A stretch of 64,000 nt of DNA from Arcicella rosea (lineage in GTDB: Bacteria > Bacteroidota > Bacteroidia > Cytophagales > Spirosomataceae), in contig NZ_JACHKT010000027.1 in the NCBI RefSeq assembly GCF_014204325.1, positions 1 to 64,000 of the forward strand, read 5' to 3'. A program made the position numbers and the translations under genes. This document shows positions 26,124 through 35,605 of this stretch, piece after piece. Below the pieces are notes generated by a model, which worked only from the letters and a program-made list of their open reading frames with translations, did not search any database and was not told where the DNA came from. Within the stretch, counting starts at the first letter, position 1; each line of letters opens with the position of its first letter.

Positions 26124-26155
26124 CAAAAGTAGAGTTTTAAGAAGAATAATACAAG
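26124..26155 (-). promoter_or_regulatory. Promoter of gap
   Basis: On the minus strand CTTG (26155-26152) and TACTTTTG (26131-26124) are separated by 20 bases, close to TTTG-N19-TAnnTTTG. The start would lie about 27 bases before the gap ATG. Confidence 0.6.
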
Positions 26156-26191
26156 TGTTTTCTTTTAGATAAACAAAGTAACATGTTTAGT

Positions 26192-26261
26192 ATTCAATAG
26201 TAATAAAATTAGTAATTACACTAAAAATATAGTAGATTACTAAAATTAATAGTTATTGAAT
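26192..26261. repeat. Interrupted AT-rich palindrome in the gap-dapD spacer
   Basis: ATTCAATA (26192-26199) and TTAGTAAT (26209-26216) are mirrored by ATTACTAA (26236-26243) and TATTGAAT (26254-26261). It lies upstream of gap in a 0.7-kb gene-free divergent spacer and might bind a regulator (inference). Confidence 0.5.
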
Positions 26262-26786
26262 CTAGTTTTACTAATCACTACACTCACTCCCTATAGCTTC
26301 TTACTTAAGAGACTTCTTACAAAATACCCTTGAAAAATATAGCTTTAGACAGCGATTATAAAAGCTACACAAGGCAATCAATCGAAATAAAAGGGTAGGA
26401 GAAGGCTCTCTCTTTAATAACCATTAGCAGTCAAGTAATAGGAAGAAACTCTTTATTGATATTAATTTCAATTCTATAACCGAGACAAAAGTGATGTAGC
26501 TCAAGTACTATTTCGAACAAATAATAAATAAGTTCATCTATCACTAATAATGAACATGATTTCAATTCTATGACAGTTTGTCACATAATTGAACAACAAT
26601 CTTACCAAATATTATTTTGACAATCACATTTAAGTAAGAAATTATAATATATAAAAGGCTCAAAATCATATATTTATATACAGCTATGTAAAGTATAAAA
26701 TAAGATTAAATATAAAGATTTTAGTCTTACGAATTCACTCAATGATTAAATATTCTATCTAAAATATTCATCCTAAAATGTAGAAA
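26262..26786. other. Gene-free spacer between gap and dapD
   Basis: No ORF of convincing length or composition is seen on either strand. Apart from a small palindrome TGACA-gtt-TGTCA at 26571-26583 and the inverted pair GTTCAT/ATGAAC before it, the stretch is plain AT-rich sequence. It is unusually long for this otherwise compact region. Confidence 0.5.
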
Positions 26787-26820
26787 TTTACTGACTTTGC
26801 ATAAAAACAGTTTATCTTTG
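26787..26820 (+). promoter_or_regulatory. Promoter of dapD
   Basis: TATCTTTG (26813-26820) fits the TAnnTTTG box exactly, 38 bases before the start codon. The -33 element is less clear: TTTA at 26787-26790 gives 22-bp spacing. Confidence 0.5.
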
Positions 26821-26858
26821 CACACTAAATTATAAGTAACGATATTCAAAATATTTCA

Positions 26859-27677
26859 ATGGAAAATTTAAAACAAATTATTGAAAACGCTTGGGAAAAC
26901 CCTAGTCTAAGGTCTTCTGATGAAACAAAAAAAGCTATTGAAACGATAGTTGATAAAGTAGATAAAGGTGAACTTAGAACGGCTAATCCAAACGAAGATG
27001 GTACTTGGACAGTTAATGAATGGGTAAAGAAAGCGATAGTAATGTATTTCCCAATTCGCCAAATGGAGGTTCAAGAAGTTGGCATATTTGAATTTCATGA
27101 CAAAATGAAATTAAAAAACAATTATGCTAATTTAGGCGTTCGAGTGGTACCACCAGCGGTAGCAAGATATGGAGCATTTTTAGCAAAAGGAGTTATCATG
27201 ATGCCATCTTATGTAAATATTGGTGCTTATGTAGATTCTGGAACTATGGTTGATACTTGGGCTACAGTGGGTAGTTGTGCTCAAATAGGTAAAGATGTTC
27301 ACTTGAGTGGTGGTGTTGGAATAGGAGGCGTTTTAGAGCCACCTCAAGCGTCTCCAGTAATTATTGAAGATGGTGCATTCATTGGCTCACGTTGTATCGT
27401 TGTAGAGGGTGCAAGAATTGGCAAACGTGCTGTATTAGGTGCAGGAGTAACCATCACAGGAAGCTCTAAAATTATAGATGTAACAGGTACTGAACCTGTT
27501 GAATATGTTGGTTTCGTTCCTGAAAATAGTGTGGTAATTCCTGGAAGTGTTACTAAGACATTTGCTGCTGGTGAATACAATGTCCCTTGTGCACTTATCA
27601 TTGGTAAGCGTAAAGAAAGTACAGACCTTAAAACGTCTTTAAATCAAGCTTTAAGAGAAAATAATGTAGTTGTATAA
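26859..27677 (+). CDS. dapD: 2,3,4,5-tetrahydropyridine-2,6-dicarboxylate N-succinyltransferase
   Basis: The 272-aa enzyme uses succinyl-CoA in the lysine/diaminopimelate pathway. The N-terminal helical domain precedes a left-handed beta-helix built of hexapeptide repeats (GAYVDSGTMVDTWATVGSC, then GGVGIGGVLEPPQASPVIIEDG and GSRCIVVEGARIGKRAVLGAG). VDTWATVGSCAQIG is diagnostic for DapD. Length is standard. It has its own promoter and terminator, with no other dap gene nearby. Confidence 0.96.
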   Translation: MENLKQIIENAWENPSLRSSDETKKAIETIVDKVDKGELRTANPNEDGTWTVNEWVKKAIVMYFPIRQMEVQEVGIFEFHDKMKLKNNYANLGVRVVPPAVARYGAFLAKGVIMMPSYVNIGAYVDSGTMVDTWATVGSCAQIGKDVHLSGGVGIGGVLEPPQASPVIIEDGAFIGSRCIVVEGARIGKRAVLGAGVTITGSSKIIDVTGTEPVEYVGFVPENSVVIPGSVTKTFAAGEYNVPCALIIGKRKESTDLKTSLNQALRENNVVV

Positions 27678-27693
27678 GTAATTCGTTTTACTA

Positions 27694-27735
27694 ATAAGCA
27701 AAAAAGTCGTGATAACTCACGACTTTTTTGCTTAT
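27694..27735 (+). terminator. Terminator after dapD
   Basis: A 19-bp perfect inverted repeat (27694-27712 against 27717-27735; core AAAAAAGTCGTGA) with a 4-nt loop and T run. Confidence 0.92.
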
Positions 27736-27853
27736 ATCAATCTACGTTAGATGAAATCAAAATATATACTTATATTTCATTTGGGTTGTTTTAAACAGAA
27801 GTGTCAATACAAACTGAACATTCATTCTAATTTAATACATAAATAAAAATAAC

Positions 27854-28711
27854 ATGATTAATGATATAGCTCCTTTACAATTAGGGAAATATAATAGACT
27901 CCAAGTAATTAAAGAATTAGACTTTGGCTTATACTTAGATGGCTTTGAAGGAGAAGAAATTTTAATCCCTAGAGTTTATGTTCCAGAAGGCACAGAAATA
28001 GGACAATTCTTAGATGTATTCATTTACAGAGATTCAGAAGATAGGCTTATCGCTACCACATTAAAGCCTTTGGCAACTGTGGGAGAATTTGCTTATTTGA
28101 AAGTAAAAGATGTGAGTAAATTAGGTGTGTTTCTTGATTGGGGATTGATGAAAGACTTATTCGTTCCATTCGGTGAGCAACTTTCAAAAATGGCTGTAGG
28201 AAGATCTTATTTGATATATATATATATTGATGAAGAGACGCAGAGAATCGTGGCATCTGCTAAAATTGATAAGTTCCTTCCAGAAGTTGGCCAAGTATTT
28301 GCAGAAAAGGATGAAGTAGAGTTATTACCATATGAATATACTGACCTTGGAATAAAAGCACTTGTCAACAAATGTAAAATAGGTATAATTTACAAAAACG
28401 AAATATTTAAGATTGTAAATCTAGGGGAGTTTACAATTGGATATATCAAAAAAATAAGAGAGGATGGGAAGCTCGATTTAACATTGGAAAAAATCGGATT
28501 TGACAGGATTGACAATGTTAAACAATCCATCTTATCCCTTCTAATAGCTCAAAATGGCTTTTTACCATATACCGACAAAACGGATGCAGGGGTAATCTAC
28601 GCCAATTTACAAATGTCAAAAAAGGATTTCAAGAAAGCTATCGGTGGTCTATACAAAGAAAAAAGAATCTTTATAAAAGAAGATGGTGTTTACATAATTC
28701 AATCCGAATAA
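27854..28711 (+). CDS. cvfB: CvfB-like S1 RNA-binding protein
   Basis: The 285-aa protein matches the CvfB/YitL family: tandem S1-type OB folds, seen as YLDGFEGEEILIPRVYVPEG (27-46), FAYLKVKDVSKLGVFLDWG (78-96) and GYIKKIREDGKLDLTLEK, followed by a C-terminal winged-helix segment (SKKDFKKAIGGLYKEKRI). It binds RNA; in staphylococci the family affects virulence-gene expression, but its general role is unclear. Length is typical. An XRE regulator follows 87 bases downstream. Confidence 0.88.
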   Translation: MINDIAPLQLGKYNRLQVIKELDFGLYLDGFEGEEILIPRVYVPEGTEIGQFLDVFIYRDSEDRLIATTLKPLATVGEFAYLKVKDVSKLGVFLDWGLMKDLFVPFGEQLSKMAVGRSYLIYIYIDEETQRIVASAKIDKFLPEVGQVFAEKDEVELLPYEYTDLGIKALVNKCKIGIIYKNEIFKIVNLGEFTIGYIKKIREDGKLDLTLEKIGFDRIDNVKQSILSLLIAQNGFLPYTDKTDAGVIYANLQMSKKDFKKAIGGLYKEKRIFIKEDGVYIIQSE

Positions 28712-28723
28712 TTTTAGCTATAA

Positions 28724-28798
28724 TTTACATTTGTTTATATCAAGTCTGCATTGTAAATTTACATAAATAAACACAATTGTAAACTTCACACATGTAAC
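28724..28798 (+). promoter_or_regulatory. Operator-like TGTAAA/TTTACA repeats upstream of the XRE regulator
   Basis: The 12-bp perfect palindrome TGTAAATTTACA (28752-28763) is accompanied by the half-sites TTTACA (28724-28729), TGTAAA (28778-28783) and TGTAAC (28793-28798). TACATTTG (28726-28733) overlaps the first half-site and fits the TAnnTTTG box. This is the layout expected for autorepression by the downstream XRE protein (inference). Confidence 0.55.
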
Positions 28799-29266
28799 AT
28801 GGATTTAAATAAAAAAATAGAACAGATAATAATTGATAAAGGTTTGTCGCCAAGTTATTTTGCAGATGCTATCGGTATTCAAAGAAGTAGTATTTCTCAT
28901 ATTCTTTCTGGCAGAAACAAACCAAGTTTAGACATTGTACAAAGGATTTTGAAGGTATTTCCTGATATTGACAGAGATTGGCTACTTTTTGATAATGATT
29001 CTCCTAATGTAATTATGGCACAGAATAGTAATCAAATAGCTAATTCTCAGCCTAATAGACAGTATTCAAATAGAGAGATAAAGTCATCAGAATCGATTAA
29101 AAATGTTACTCCTGAGCAATTATATGTACAAACGCCTGCTAATGCCTTACAAAGGCGTAAAACAGAGCGTCCTGAGATTGAAGCACCAGCACCTTCTGGA
29201 AAGCAAATCGAAAGGATAGTAATCTTTTATACTGATGGAACTTTCATGGAAAGTAAGCCTGTTTGA
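28799..29266 (+). CDS. XRE-family helix-turn-helix transcriptional regulator
   Basis: The 155-aa protein has an N-terminal Cro/CI-type HTH (about 5-60): IEQIIIDKGLSPSYFADAIG, then RSSISHILSGRNKPSLDIVQ, where SxxSxxxSGRNKP is the recognition helix and turn of the family. The remaining half is polar, low-complexity linker (NSNQIANSQPNRQYSNREI) ending in a short beta segment (IERIVIFYTDGTF). Such two-part regulators are common in Cytophagales; targets are unknown. Repeated TGTAAA half-sites upstream suggest autoregulation. Confidence 0.85.
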   Translation: MDLNKKIEQIIIDKGLSPSYFADAIGIQRSSISHILSGRNKPSLDIVQRILKVFPDIDRDWLLFDNDSPNVIMAQNSNQIANSQPNRQYSNREIKSSESIKNVTPEQLYVQTPANALQRRKTERPEIEAPAPSGKQIERIVIFYTDGTFMESKPV

Positions 29267-29367
29267 GATAGGAGATAATTGTACTTTTTGAAGATATGTA
29301 AAAAGTGTCTTTCCAAAAAATAGGAGGTAGATAACTTTTTATGAAATACTATTATGAAAAAATATGG

Positions 29368-29411
29368 TAGGATAGAGCCTTCTAATAACCTTTATAATAT
29401 CCTATTTTTTT
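29368..29411 (+). terminator. Possible terminator after the XRE regulator
   Basis: TAGGATA (29368-29374) pairs with TATCCTA (29398-29404), followed by seven T; the loop is 23 nt, so it is a weak candidate. Confidence 0.4.
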
Positions 29412-29725
29412 AAAATCAGGATATAGTTTGCCATAAAAGGAATATGCTCTTAAAATTGAAAAATAATATTAAAAAAGGTTCATGAAAATTATTTAAAAAA
29501 ATAGAACACGATTTTTTTAAATAATCAAACATAAAAATCAGATTTTAAATTATATTTTTCTATCAGACTTTAACATTTTTGCTATAATCCATAAGATATT
29601 ACTCCTGATATTACAGATATTTATTCAATTCTTATCTATTATTTATAGTAATTCGTTTCACGATTATGCAAAACAATTATTGTATGTATCTGATTATCAG
29701 CTACATAAGAGTAAGTGTTCCACGT
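29412..29725. other. Gene-free AT-rich spacer
   Basis: No ORF, RNA gene or repeat is recognised between the regulator's terminator candidate and the inverted repeat at 29726. The sequence is extremely AT-rich with several T and A runs. Confidence 0.4.
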
Positions 29726-29764
29726 GAATTTATAAGTAATTGAATATTAAGCACTTATAAATTC
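29726..29764 (+). promoter_or_regulatory. 12-bp inverted repeat upstream of the MazG-like gene
   Basis: GAATTTATAAGT (29726-29737) pairs perfectly with ACTTATAAATTC (29753-29764), with a 15-nt loop, 80 bases before the start codon; a CACGTG precedes it. It could be an operator or a leader stem. Confidence 0.45.
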
Positions 29765-29844
29765 CTTAGTAAAACTAAACAGTAATTGCTCATGTTTCTG
29801 TTTAACTTCAATTCATTTTTTAATAAAACAATATTTTTAAAAAC

Positions 29845-30315
29845 ATGCAAAGTATAGATTCTCTTAATCAAGTCGCTGAATTTCATCGTACATTCAAAGC
29901 CCCAATTCTTGATACTCCACAAATTCCTTCTAAAGAACGATGTAATTTAAGAGTAAGCCTTATCGCTGAGGAACTAAAAGAATTGCAAGAAGCAATTGAA
30001 GCAAATGATATTATAGAAATCGCTGATGCTCTTTGTGATATACAATATGTTCTTTCTGGAGCAGTTTTAGAATTCGGTCTCGGCAATAAATTTGTTGAAT
30101 TATTCAATGAAGTACAACGATCAAATATGTCTAAGGCTTGTAATACTTATAAAGAAGCTGAGGATACAGTAAAATTCTATTTTGAAAAAGATGGCACTTT
30201 AGCTGAGATTGTAAAAGATGGAGATAAATTTTTAGTATATAGAATTTCAGATAACAAAGTACTTAAATCTGTAAAATATTCTCCGGCTGATTTAAAAAGC
30301 ATTATCACAGCATAA
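29845..30315 (+). CDS. MazG-like nucleotide pyrophosphohydrolase family protein
   Basis: The 156-aa protein has the all-alpha NTP pyrophosphohydrolase pattern: EELKELQEAI (E42, E43, E46, E49) followed by EIADALCDIQYVLSG with E58, D61 and D65, which together form the magnesium site of the MazG/PRA-PH superfamily. Residues 100-156 add a small beta-rich tail (TVKFYFEKDG, SDNKVLKSVKYSP). It probably hydrolyses a nucleoside triphosphate or phosphoribosyl-ATP-like compound; the substrate is unknown. No histidine-biosynthesis genes are nearby, which argues against HisE. It is flanked by strong inverted repeats on both sides. Confidence 0.8.
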   Translation: MQSIDSLNQVAEFHRTFKAPILDTPQIPSKERCNLRVSLIAEELKELQEAIEANDIIEIADALCDIQYVLSGAVLEFGLGNKFVELFNEVQRSNMSKACNTYKEAEDTVKFYFEKDGTLAEIVKDGDKFLVYRISDNKVLKSVKYSPADLKSIITA

Positions 30316-30322
30316 ATATAAT

Positions 30323-30371
30323 TTCTGTCTTGAATATTTAGTCGCTTTAGAATTAAATATTCAAGACAGAA
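30323..30371 (+). terminator. 18-bp perfect inverted repeat after the MazG-like gene
   Basis: The arm starting TTCTGTCTTGAAT (30323-30340) is perfectly complementary to 30354-30371, with a 13-nt loop. No T run follows, so it may be a 3'-end stabiliser. Confidence 0.7.
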
Positions 30372-30372
30372 G

Positions 30373-30408
30373 TAATCGCTATGATTTCTATTGGATTCTC
30401 AGCGATTA
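30373..30408 (+). repeat. Second hairpin directly after the first
   Basis: TAATCGCT (30373-30380) pairs with AGCGATTA (30401-30408). With the preceding stem it forms a tandem double hairpin; the remaining spacer to 30640 is featureless AT-rich sequence. Confidence 0.5.
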
Positions 30409-30641
30409 ACAAAAAGTGCTTACAAATATAATATTAAGCATAACGTGTTCATTATCAATACAAAAGAAAAGCCACTTATTTCGTAAATCATTCTATTACA
30501 CCTTATTTATAAGCTTAAATTAATAAAAATTAAATGCTTCATAATTTACATTATGTTAAATAAAACAAAATTAAAAGTAGAACACCATGAAATTGAAAGA
30601 TTCTAGGTTTAATAACGTATTTTAAAATAAAGTAATGACAA

Positions 30642-30675
30642 AATAGAAGACCTCAGGTTTCTGAGGTCTTCTATT
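30642..30675 (-). terminator. Terminator of the TPR/coiled-coil gene
   Basis: AATAGAAGACCTCAG (30642-30656) pairs perfectly with CTGAGGTCTTCTATT (30661-30675), with a 4-nt loop, 22 bases past the stop. Confidence 0.85.
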
Positions 30676-30697
30676 CATTTAAACAAGTTGCTTAGAA

Positions 30698-32170
30698 TTA
30701 TTCTCCTAAAGCTTTAAGTTTATCTTCCATTTTCAAAATTTGATATAAACTTCTCAAACTTGACTTCAAATCATCTTCTTGCTTAATTGAGTATGCTTTT
30801 TCAAAATATGGTAAAGCTTCTCTAAATTTCTTATCTGCTTGCTCTTCGATTTTTTTACCTTCAATCTTGTAAGCAGCCATATCTAATAAATCTACCTTTT
30901 TCTTAATCTCAACTGCCTCATTGAAGCTCATTACTCCTAAGTTAAAGTTAACGTCGTAATTATTAGGATCAAGCTCTAAAGATTTCTTATAGAAATTCAA
31001 AGCAGATTCTTTAGCTTCTTTTTGTTTTGCTTCTAAATCAGCCAATTTTTTAGTTACTTCTTCTACATTAACGCCACTTGAAGCTTGTTTTGCAGCCTCT
31101 TCATTAAGCTTAGTCAATTCAGCTTTTTGTTCATTTTGCATTTCTTTTACAGATGCAATTTGTTTTTTTGAAGCTGCTGCACTCTTTGGATCTTTCTTGA
31201 TTTTATCAGTTAAACGCTTAATTTCTTCATCATAAGCTCCTACTTTATCTTTTTGTGCTTGAATTTTTTTCTTTAGAGCATCTGCATTATTATCAGATAA
31301 AGTTTCTTTTAAAGAGCGAATTTCAGGAGCAAATTCTTGTGCTTTGTTTTCATAAAGAATCCCTAAGTTTAATACTTCTTGTGGATTACTATTGCCTTTA
31401 GCGACTGAACTTTCAAGTTCTTTAATAGCTAAATCAATCTTTTTGAAAGATAAAAGTAAATTGATTTTTTCTGACTTTAAATCTTTGTTATTTGGATGAA
31501 GAGCAATGCCTTTCTCTAATGTTGAAATTGCTTTTTCTTCATTTTTTTCGTTTCTATAAATCTGAGCTAAAGCATAAATCATCGCAGGATCCTTCCCTCC
31601 TAAGTCTAGGAACTTTTCAAATCCAGCTTTTGCAGCTGCATCATCTTTCGCCATTTGACCAATCACACCAGTGTACATTGCTGCTGTTGTATCTTTTGGG
31701 CTAATTTCAGATGCCATTTGCAAATCTTTTACTGCACCAGTAAAGTTTTTAGCTTGATATTTAGCAATACCACCATTCATGAAAGCACTAAATGTTTTTT
31801 GTCCTTCAGCTTCTGGCTTTCCATCTTTTGCATAAGTAAGTAAAAGATATTTTTTTGCTGCAACACCAGATGGGCCATCTTTTTCTAGTGTAATCGCTTT
31901 TTTGAAGTACTCTACCGCTTTGTAAGCTGCTAAAGGCTCCCCTTTTGTCAATACTGAATCCTGAGAATTAGCAAGGTCTAAATATGCTTCTCCACGAGTC
32001 AACCAAGTTTTAGCTTTTGCCGAATCTTTCTTCGTAACTGCTGCATCAGCTTTCTTTACTGCATCGGAAATAGTTTTACGATTAGCCTCAACCATAAGTT
32101 TGTCCATTTGAGCAGAGGCTGCTCCTGCTGTCATCAGTATTGCAAAAAGAGCAAGTGTGATTTTTTTCAT
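30698..32170 (-). CDS. Exported TPR and coiled-coil protein
   Basis: The 490-aa protein has a signal peptide (MKKITLALFAILMTAGAASAQ) followed by TPR-like repeats at about 45-260 (AVEYFKKAITLEK, AVKDLQMASEISPK, AISTLEKGIALHPN). A long charged coiled-coil (about 285-390, rich in Lys/Glu/Ala) and a further TPR near 395-480 (ALNFYKKSLELDPNNYDVN) follow. It lacks a lipobox, so it is probably periplasmic. The function is unknown; the design suggests a scaffold. It lies 94 bases downstream of gyrA in the same direction. Confidence 0.82.
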   Translation of the reverse strand: MKKITLALFAILMTAGAASAQMDKLMVEANRKTISDAVKKADAAVTKKDSAKAKTWLTRGEAYLDLANSQDSVLTKGEPLAAYKAVEYFKKAITLEKDGPSGVAAKKYLLLTYAKDGKPEAEGQKTFSAFMNGGIAKYQAKNFTGAVKDLQMASEISPKDTTAAMYTGVIGQMAKDDAAAKAGFEKFLDLGGKDPAMIYALAQIYRNEKNEEKAISTLEKGIALHPNNKDLKSEKINLLLSFKKIDLAIKELESSVAKGNSNPQEVLNLGILYENKAQEFAPEIRSLKETLSDNNADALKKKIQAQKDKVGAYDEEIKRLTDKIKKDPKSAAASKKQIASVKEMQNEQKAELTKLNEEAAKQASSGVNVEEVTKKLADLEAKQKEAKESALNFYKKSLELDPNNYDVNFNLGVMSFNEAVEIKKKVDLLDMAAYKIEGKKIEEQADKKFREALPYFEKAYSIKQEDDLKSSLRSLYQILKMEDKLKALGE

Positions 32171-32264
32171 TGTTCTGTTTGGAAATGGTTTCTATTTATT
32201 AAATTATTGAAAAAGTAAAATCGCATTTTACTGCGATTTTACAAAGGGTACTCTCTTAAAATAA

Positions 32265-34808
32265 CTATTCAGATTCAGGAGTTACTTCACCTTCATTAGA
32301 TGCTGAGTCAACATCTTCTTCAGGAATAATATCCGTGATTATTTCTTCTTCAGGTTCTTTAACAATTTTTGTTACAGAAGAAATTTCATCTGATTCATTT
32401 TTCAAACGAATCAATTTAACACCTTGGGTATTTCTGCCCATTACACGTAAATCGGCAACTGCAATACGGATTAAAATACCTGATTTTGTAATAATCATTA
32501 AATCATTACTATCTGTTACTTCCTTGATTGCTACCAAGTTACCAGTTTTATCTGTTAAATTAAGAGCCTTCACTCCTTTTCCACCACGGTTTGTTAAACG
32601 ATAATCTTCAACATCCGAACGTTTACCAAAACCTTTTTCAGAAACAACTAATAACTGTTGTGTTTCTGGGTCTTCGATACATACCATTCCGATTGCTTTT
32701 TCGTCAAGCTTATCTTCGTCTAACCAAATACCTTTTACACCAGCTGCTGAACGACCCATCGGGCGAACACGTGATTCTTCAAAACGAACCGAACGACCAG
32801 TATTGGTTGCTATGATAATATGATTATTCCCGTTCGTTAACGATACATCTAATAATCTATCGTTTTCTCTAATCGTAATAGCAATGATACCATTCTGACG
32901 TGGACGAGAGTAAGCTTCCAAGGTAGTTTTCTTAATCGTTCCATCCTCAGTACACATCACAATAAAATTATTATTGATGTAATCTGGATCAGTAAGCGAT
33001 TTTACATTGATTACTGCACGGATTGAATCACCACTTTCAATATTCATTAAATTTTGAACTGGTCTTCCTTTTGCAGTTTTTTGTCCTTCAGGAACAGCAT
33101 ATACTCTTAACCAGAAACATTTTCCACTTTCAGTAAAGAAAAGTAACCAATTGTGCATGGTTGCAGTAAATAGATGTTCTGTGTAATCGCTATCTTTTGT
33201 AGCTACTGCACGAGAACCTACTCCTCCCCTTCCTTGCGCTTTGTATTCGCTGATTGGAGTACGCTTAATATATCCTTGATTCGAAACAGTGATTAACATT
33301 TCTTCATCAGCAATCATATCTTCAATCGAGAATTCATCATCCGTCATGTTGATTTGTGTACGACGAGCATCACCATAACGTTCTTTAATCTCAATCAATT
33401 CATCCTTGATGATTTGCAACTGACGTTCTGGTCTATCCAAAATATCTTGCAAATCTTCCATCAAGCGTTTAATTTCTTCGTATTCAGCCAAAATCTTGTC
33501 ACGCTCCATACCAGTAAGGCGTTGAAGACGCATTTCAAGAATTGCTTTTGATTGAATCTCTGAAAGATTAAACTGTTCCATCAAACCAACTTGAGCGGTA
33601 TGAGGATCACGAGATTCACGAATTAGTTTGATTACAGCATCTAAATTATCAAGAGCAATGATAAAGCCTTCTAAAATATGTGCTCTTTTTTGGGCTTCAC
33701 GTAAATCGTATTGAGTACGACGAATTACTACTTCGTTTCTATGTTCAACGAAATAATGAATCAAGTCTTTTAATGTAAGTGTATAAGGACGACCTTTTAC
33801 CAAACAAACATTATTTACCGAAAAAGAAGATTGTAATGCCGTTTGTTTGTAAAGATTGTTCAAAATTACATTTGGAACAGCATCTCTTTTCAAATCAAAC
33901 ACGATACGCATACCGTCACGGTCAGACTCATCTCTGATTTCAGAAATTCCTTCAATTTTCTTTTCATTCACCAAATCAGCACATTGTTTAATCAATGAAG
34001 CTTTATTGACCATGTAAGGAATTTCAGAAACAATAATTTGTTCTTTACCTGTTTTTGATGTTTCAAAAGTAGCATTTCCACGCACTACAATTCTACCTCT
34101 ACCCGTAGCAAAAGCATTTTTGATACCCGAAACACCATAAATAGTACCTCCAGTTGGAAAATCTGGAGCTTTGATATACTGCATCAAGCCTTCAATGGTA
34201 ATATCTCTATCATCAATGTAGGCAATAATTCCTTCAACTACTTCTGTTAAGTTATGAGGTGCCATGTTGGTGGCCATCCCTACAGCAATACCAGAAGTAC
34301 CGTTTAATAATAAATTGGGGATTTTTGAAGGAAGTACTGTTGGTTCTTGAAGAGAATCATCGAAGTTATTTTGGAAATCGACTGTATCTTTATTAAGGTC
34401 TCCTAAAAGCTCTTCAGCGATTCTTTTTAATCTAGCTTCTGTATAACGCATCGCAGCAGGTGAATCACCATCAACAGAACCAAAGTTCCCCTGACCATCA
34501 ACGAGTGGATACCTTAACGACCATTCCTGAGCCATTCTCACCATGGTGTCATATACTGAGGAGTCACCATGTGGGTGAAATTTCCCCATTACTTCACCTA
34601 CAATACGAGCAGACTTTTTATAAGCTTTGTTGTAATTCACGCCTAATTCATCCATACCAAAAAGTACTCGGCGGTGAACAGGTTTTAATCCATCACGGAC
34701 ATCTGGTAAGGCACGAGAAACGATAACCGACATTGAATAATCAATGTAAGCACCACGCATTTCGTCCTCAATGTTAATCGAAATAATGTTACTATGTTGT
34801 TCTGACAT
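32265..34808 (-). CDS. gyrA: DNA gyrase subunit A
   Basis: The 847-aa subunit carries the breakage-reunion and wrapping domains of gyrase. The catalytic tyrosine is Tyr122 in [10 protein letters not shown], the same number as in E. coli. The quinolone-resistance region reads [10 protein letters not shown] with Ser83 and Asp87, the quinolone-sensitive residues. The C-terminal domain has the six-blade pinwheel with the GyrA box region [10 protein letters not shown], distinguishing it from ParC. The acidic tail ends EVTPESE. No gyrB is present in the window. Confidence 0.97.
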   Translation of the reverse strand: MSEQHSNIISINIEDEMRGAYIDYSMSVIVSRALPDVRDGLKPVHRRVLFGMDELGVNYNKAYKKSARIVGEVMGKFHPHGDSSVYDTMVRMAQEWSLRYPLVDGQGNFGSVDGDSPAAMRYTEARLKRIAEELLGDLNKDTVDFQNNFDDSLQEPTVLPSKIPNLLLNGTSGIAVGMATNMAPHNLTEVVEGIIAYIDDRDITIEGLMQYIKAPDFPTGGTIYGVSGIKNAFATGRGRIVVRGNATFETSKTGKEQIIVSEIPYMVNKASLIKQCADLVNEKKIEGISEIRDESDRDGMRIVFDLKRDAVPNVILNNLYKQTALQSSFSVNNVCLVKGRPYTLTLKDLIHYFVEHRNEVVIRRTQYDLREAQKRAHILEGFIIALDNLDAVIKLIRESRDPHTAQVGLMEQFNLSEIQSKAILEMRLQRLTGMERDKILAEYEEIKRLMEDLQDILDRPERQLQIIKDELIEIKERYGDARRTQINMTDDEFSIEDMIADEEMLITVSNQGYIKRTPISEYKAQGRGGVGSRAVATKDSDYTEHLFTATMHNWLLFFTESGKCFWLRVYAVPEGQKTAKGRPVQNLMNIESGDSIRAVINVKSLTDPDYINNNFIVMCTEDGTIKKTTLEAYSRPRQNGIIAITIRENDRLLDVSLTNGNNHIIIATNTGRSVRFEESRVRPMGRSAAGVKGIWLDEDKLDEKAIGMVCIEDPETQQLLVVSEKGFGKRSDVEDYRLTNRGGKGVKALNLTDKTGNLVAIKEVTDSNDLMIITKSGILIRIAVADLRVMGRNTQGVKLIRLKNESDEISSVTKIVKEPEEEIITDIIPEEDVDSASNEGEVTPESE

Positions 34809-35142
34809 ATAAATAAGGTTTGGTTGAAGGGACTTACGTACCTTTTTTGATTTTTCTCAATAACAAAATCAATAGGTATAATTTTAAGTACCCTTAAAAT
34901 GCCATTTTATACAAATTTCGTGAAATTTTAATGGTTTTGCAAATTTGAGAGGAACGAGAATACAAGCTTTCTGAGAAGATTATCCAAACTTGATTGAATT
35001 ATAATTCACGGCTAATTGATTCTATCAAAAACATGACTAAGTTGGCAGTAAAACATATTTATGATGATTTTTTTATTAAAAAAAATATTGTCAAATAAAA
35101 TTCAAAACTTCTTTTGTAGTTTTACCAAAACTATCCTCAACT
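34809..35142. other. Gene-free divergent spacer between gyrA and the RNase gene
   Basis: No ORF or clear TAnnTTTG promoter with a proper -33 element is found. A TAGTTTTA box near 35116 could serve the RNase gene but is a weak match. The stretch is AT-rich with no strong hairpin. Confidence 0.4.
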
Positions 35143-35601
35143 ATGAAAAATCTATTACTTCGCTCTATCTCATTTTTAGCACTTTGTTACATTACTTGTT
35201 TTTCAGCAAACTGTTTTTCTACTGAAAATGTGCTTATCCACAATCACAATTCCACTGTTGAAACGAGTGAAAAAACTTATTATTATGAAGTACTTACTCA
35301 AAGTACACCAACAAATAACAGTAATCAGCATGTAATTCCCCAACAAGCAATCGTAGTATTGAATTATGTTCGAAAAAATGGACGTCCAATTAATGGCTAT
35401 GTAGGAGGCAGAAAATTTGGAAACTACGAAGGTTTTCTTCCTAAAAAAGACAAGTACAATCAAAATATTAATTATAAAGAATGGGATATTTACCCAAAAA
35501 TTGAAGGTAAAAATAGAGGTGCTGAAAGGTTAGTTACGGGTTCCGACAAAAAAGCCTATTATACCAAAAATCATTATCAATCATTTGTTGAAATAAAATA
35601 A
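35143..35601 (+). CDS. Secreted barnase-like guanyl-preferring ribonuclease
   Basis: The 152-aa protein has a signal peptide (about 1-25) and a C-terminal microbial RNase (N1/T1, barnase) domain. Comparing with barnase, the catalytic set is present: Glu113 (KEWDIYP), Arg125 and Arg129 (KNRGAER) and His144 (KNHYQSF). The fold-typical GYVGGRKFGNYEG precedes them at 85-97. The product would cut RNA outside the cytoplasm, either as a scavenging enzyme or as a toxin against neighbours. The next gene, four bases later, encodes a barstar-like inhibitor, which would protect the producer. Confidence 0.9.
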   Translation: MKNLLLRSISFLALCYITCFSANCFSTENVLIHNHNSTVETSEKTYYYEVLTQSTPTNNSNQHVIPQQAIVVLNYVRKNGRPINGYVGGRKFGNYEGFLPKKDKYNQNINYKEWDIYPKIEGKNRGAERLVTGSDKKAYYTKNHYQSFVEIK

Positions 35602-35605
35602 TACA

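Noticed and set aside
26091-26126. Longer N-terminus of the gap gene (extra 12 residues)
   Set aside because: The extension is not part of the GAPDH family and its start overlaps the CAAAAGTA (-7) box of the promoter.
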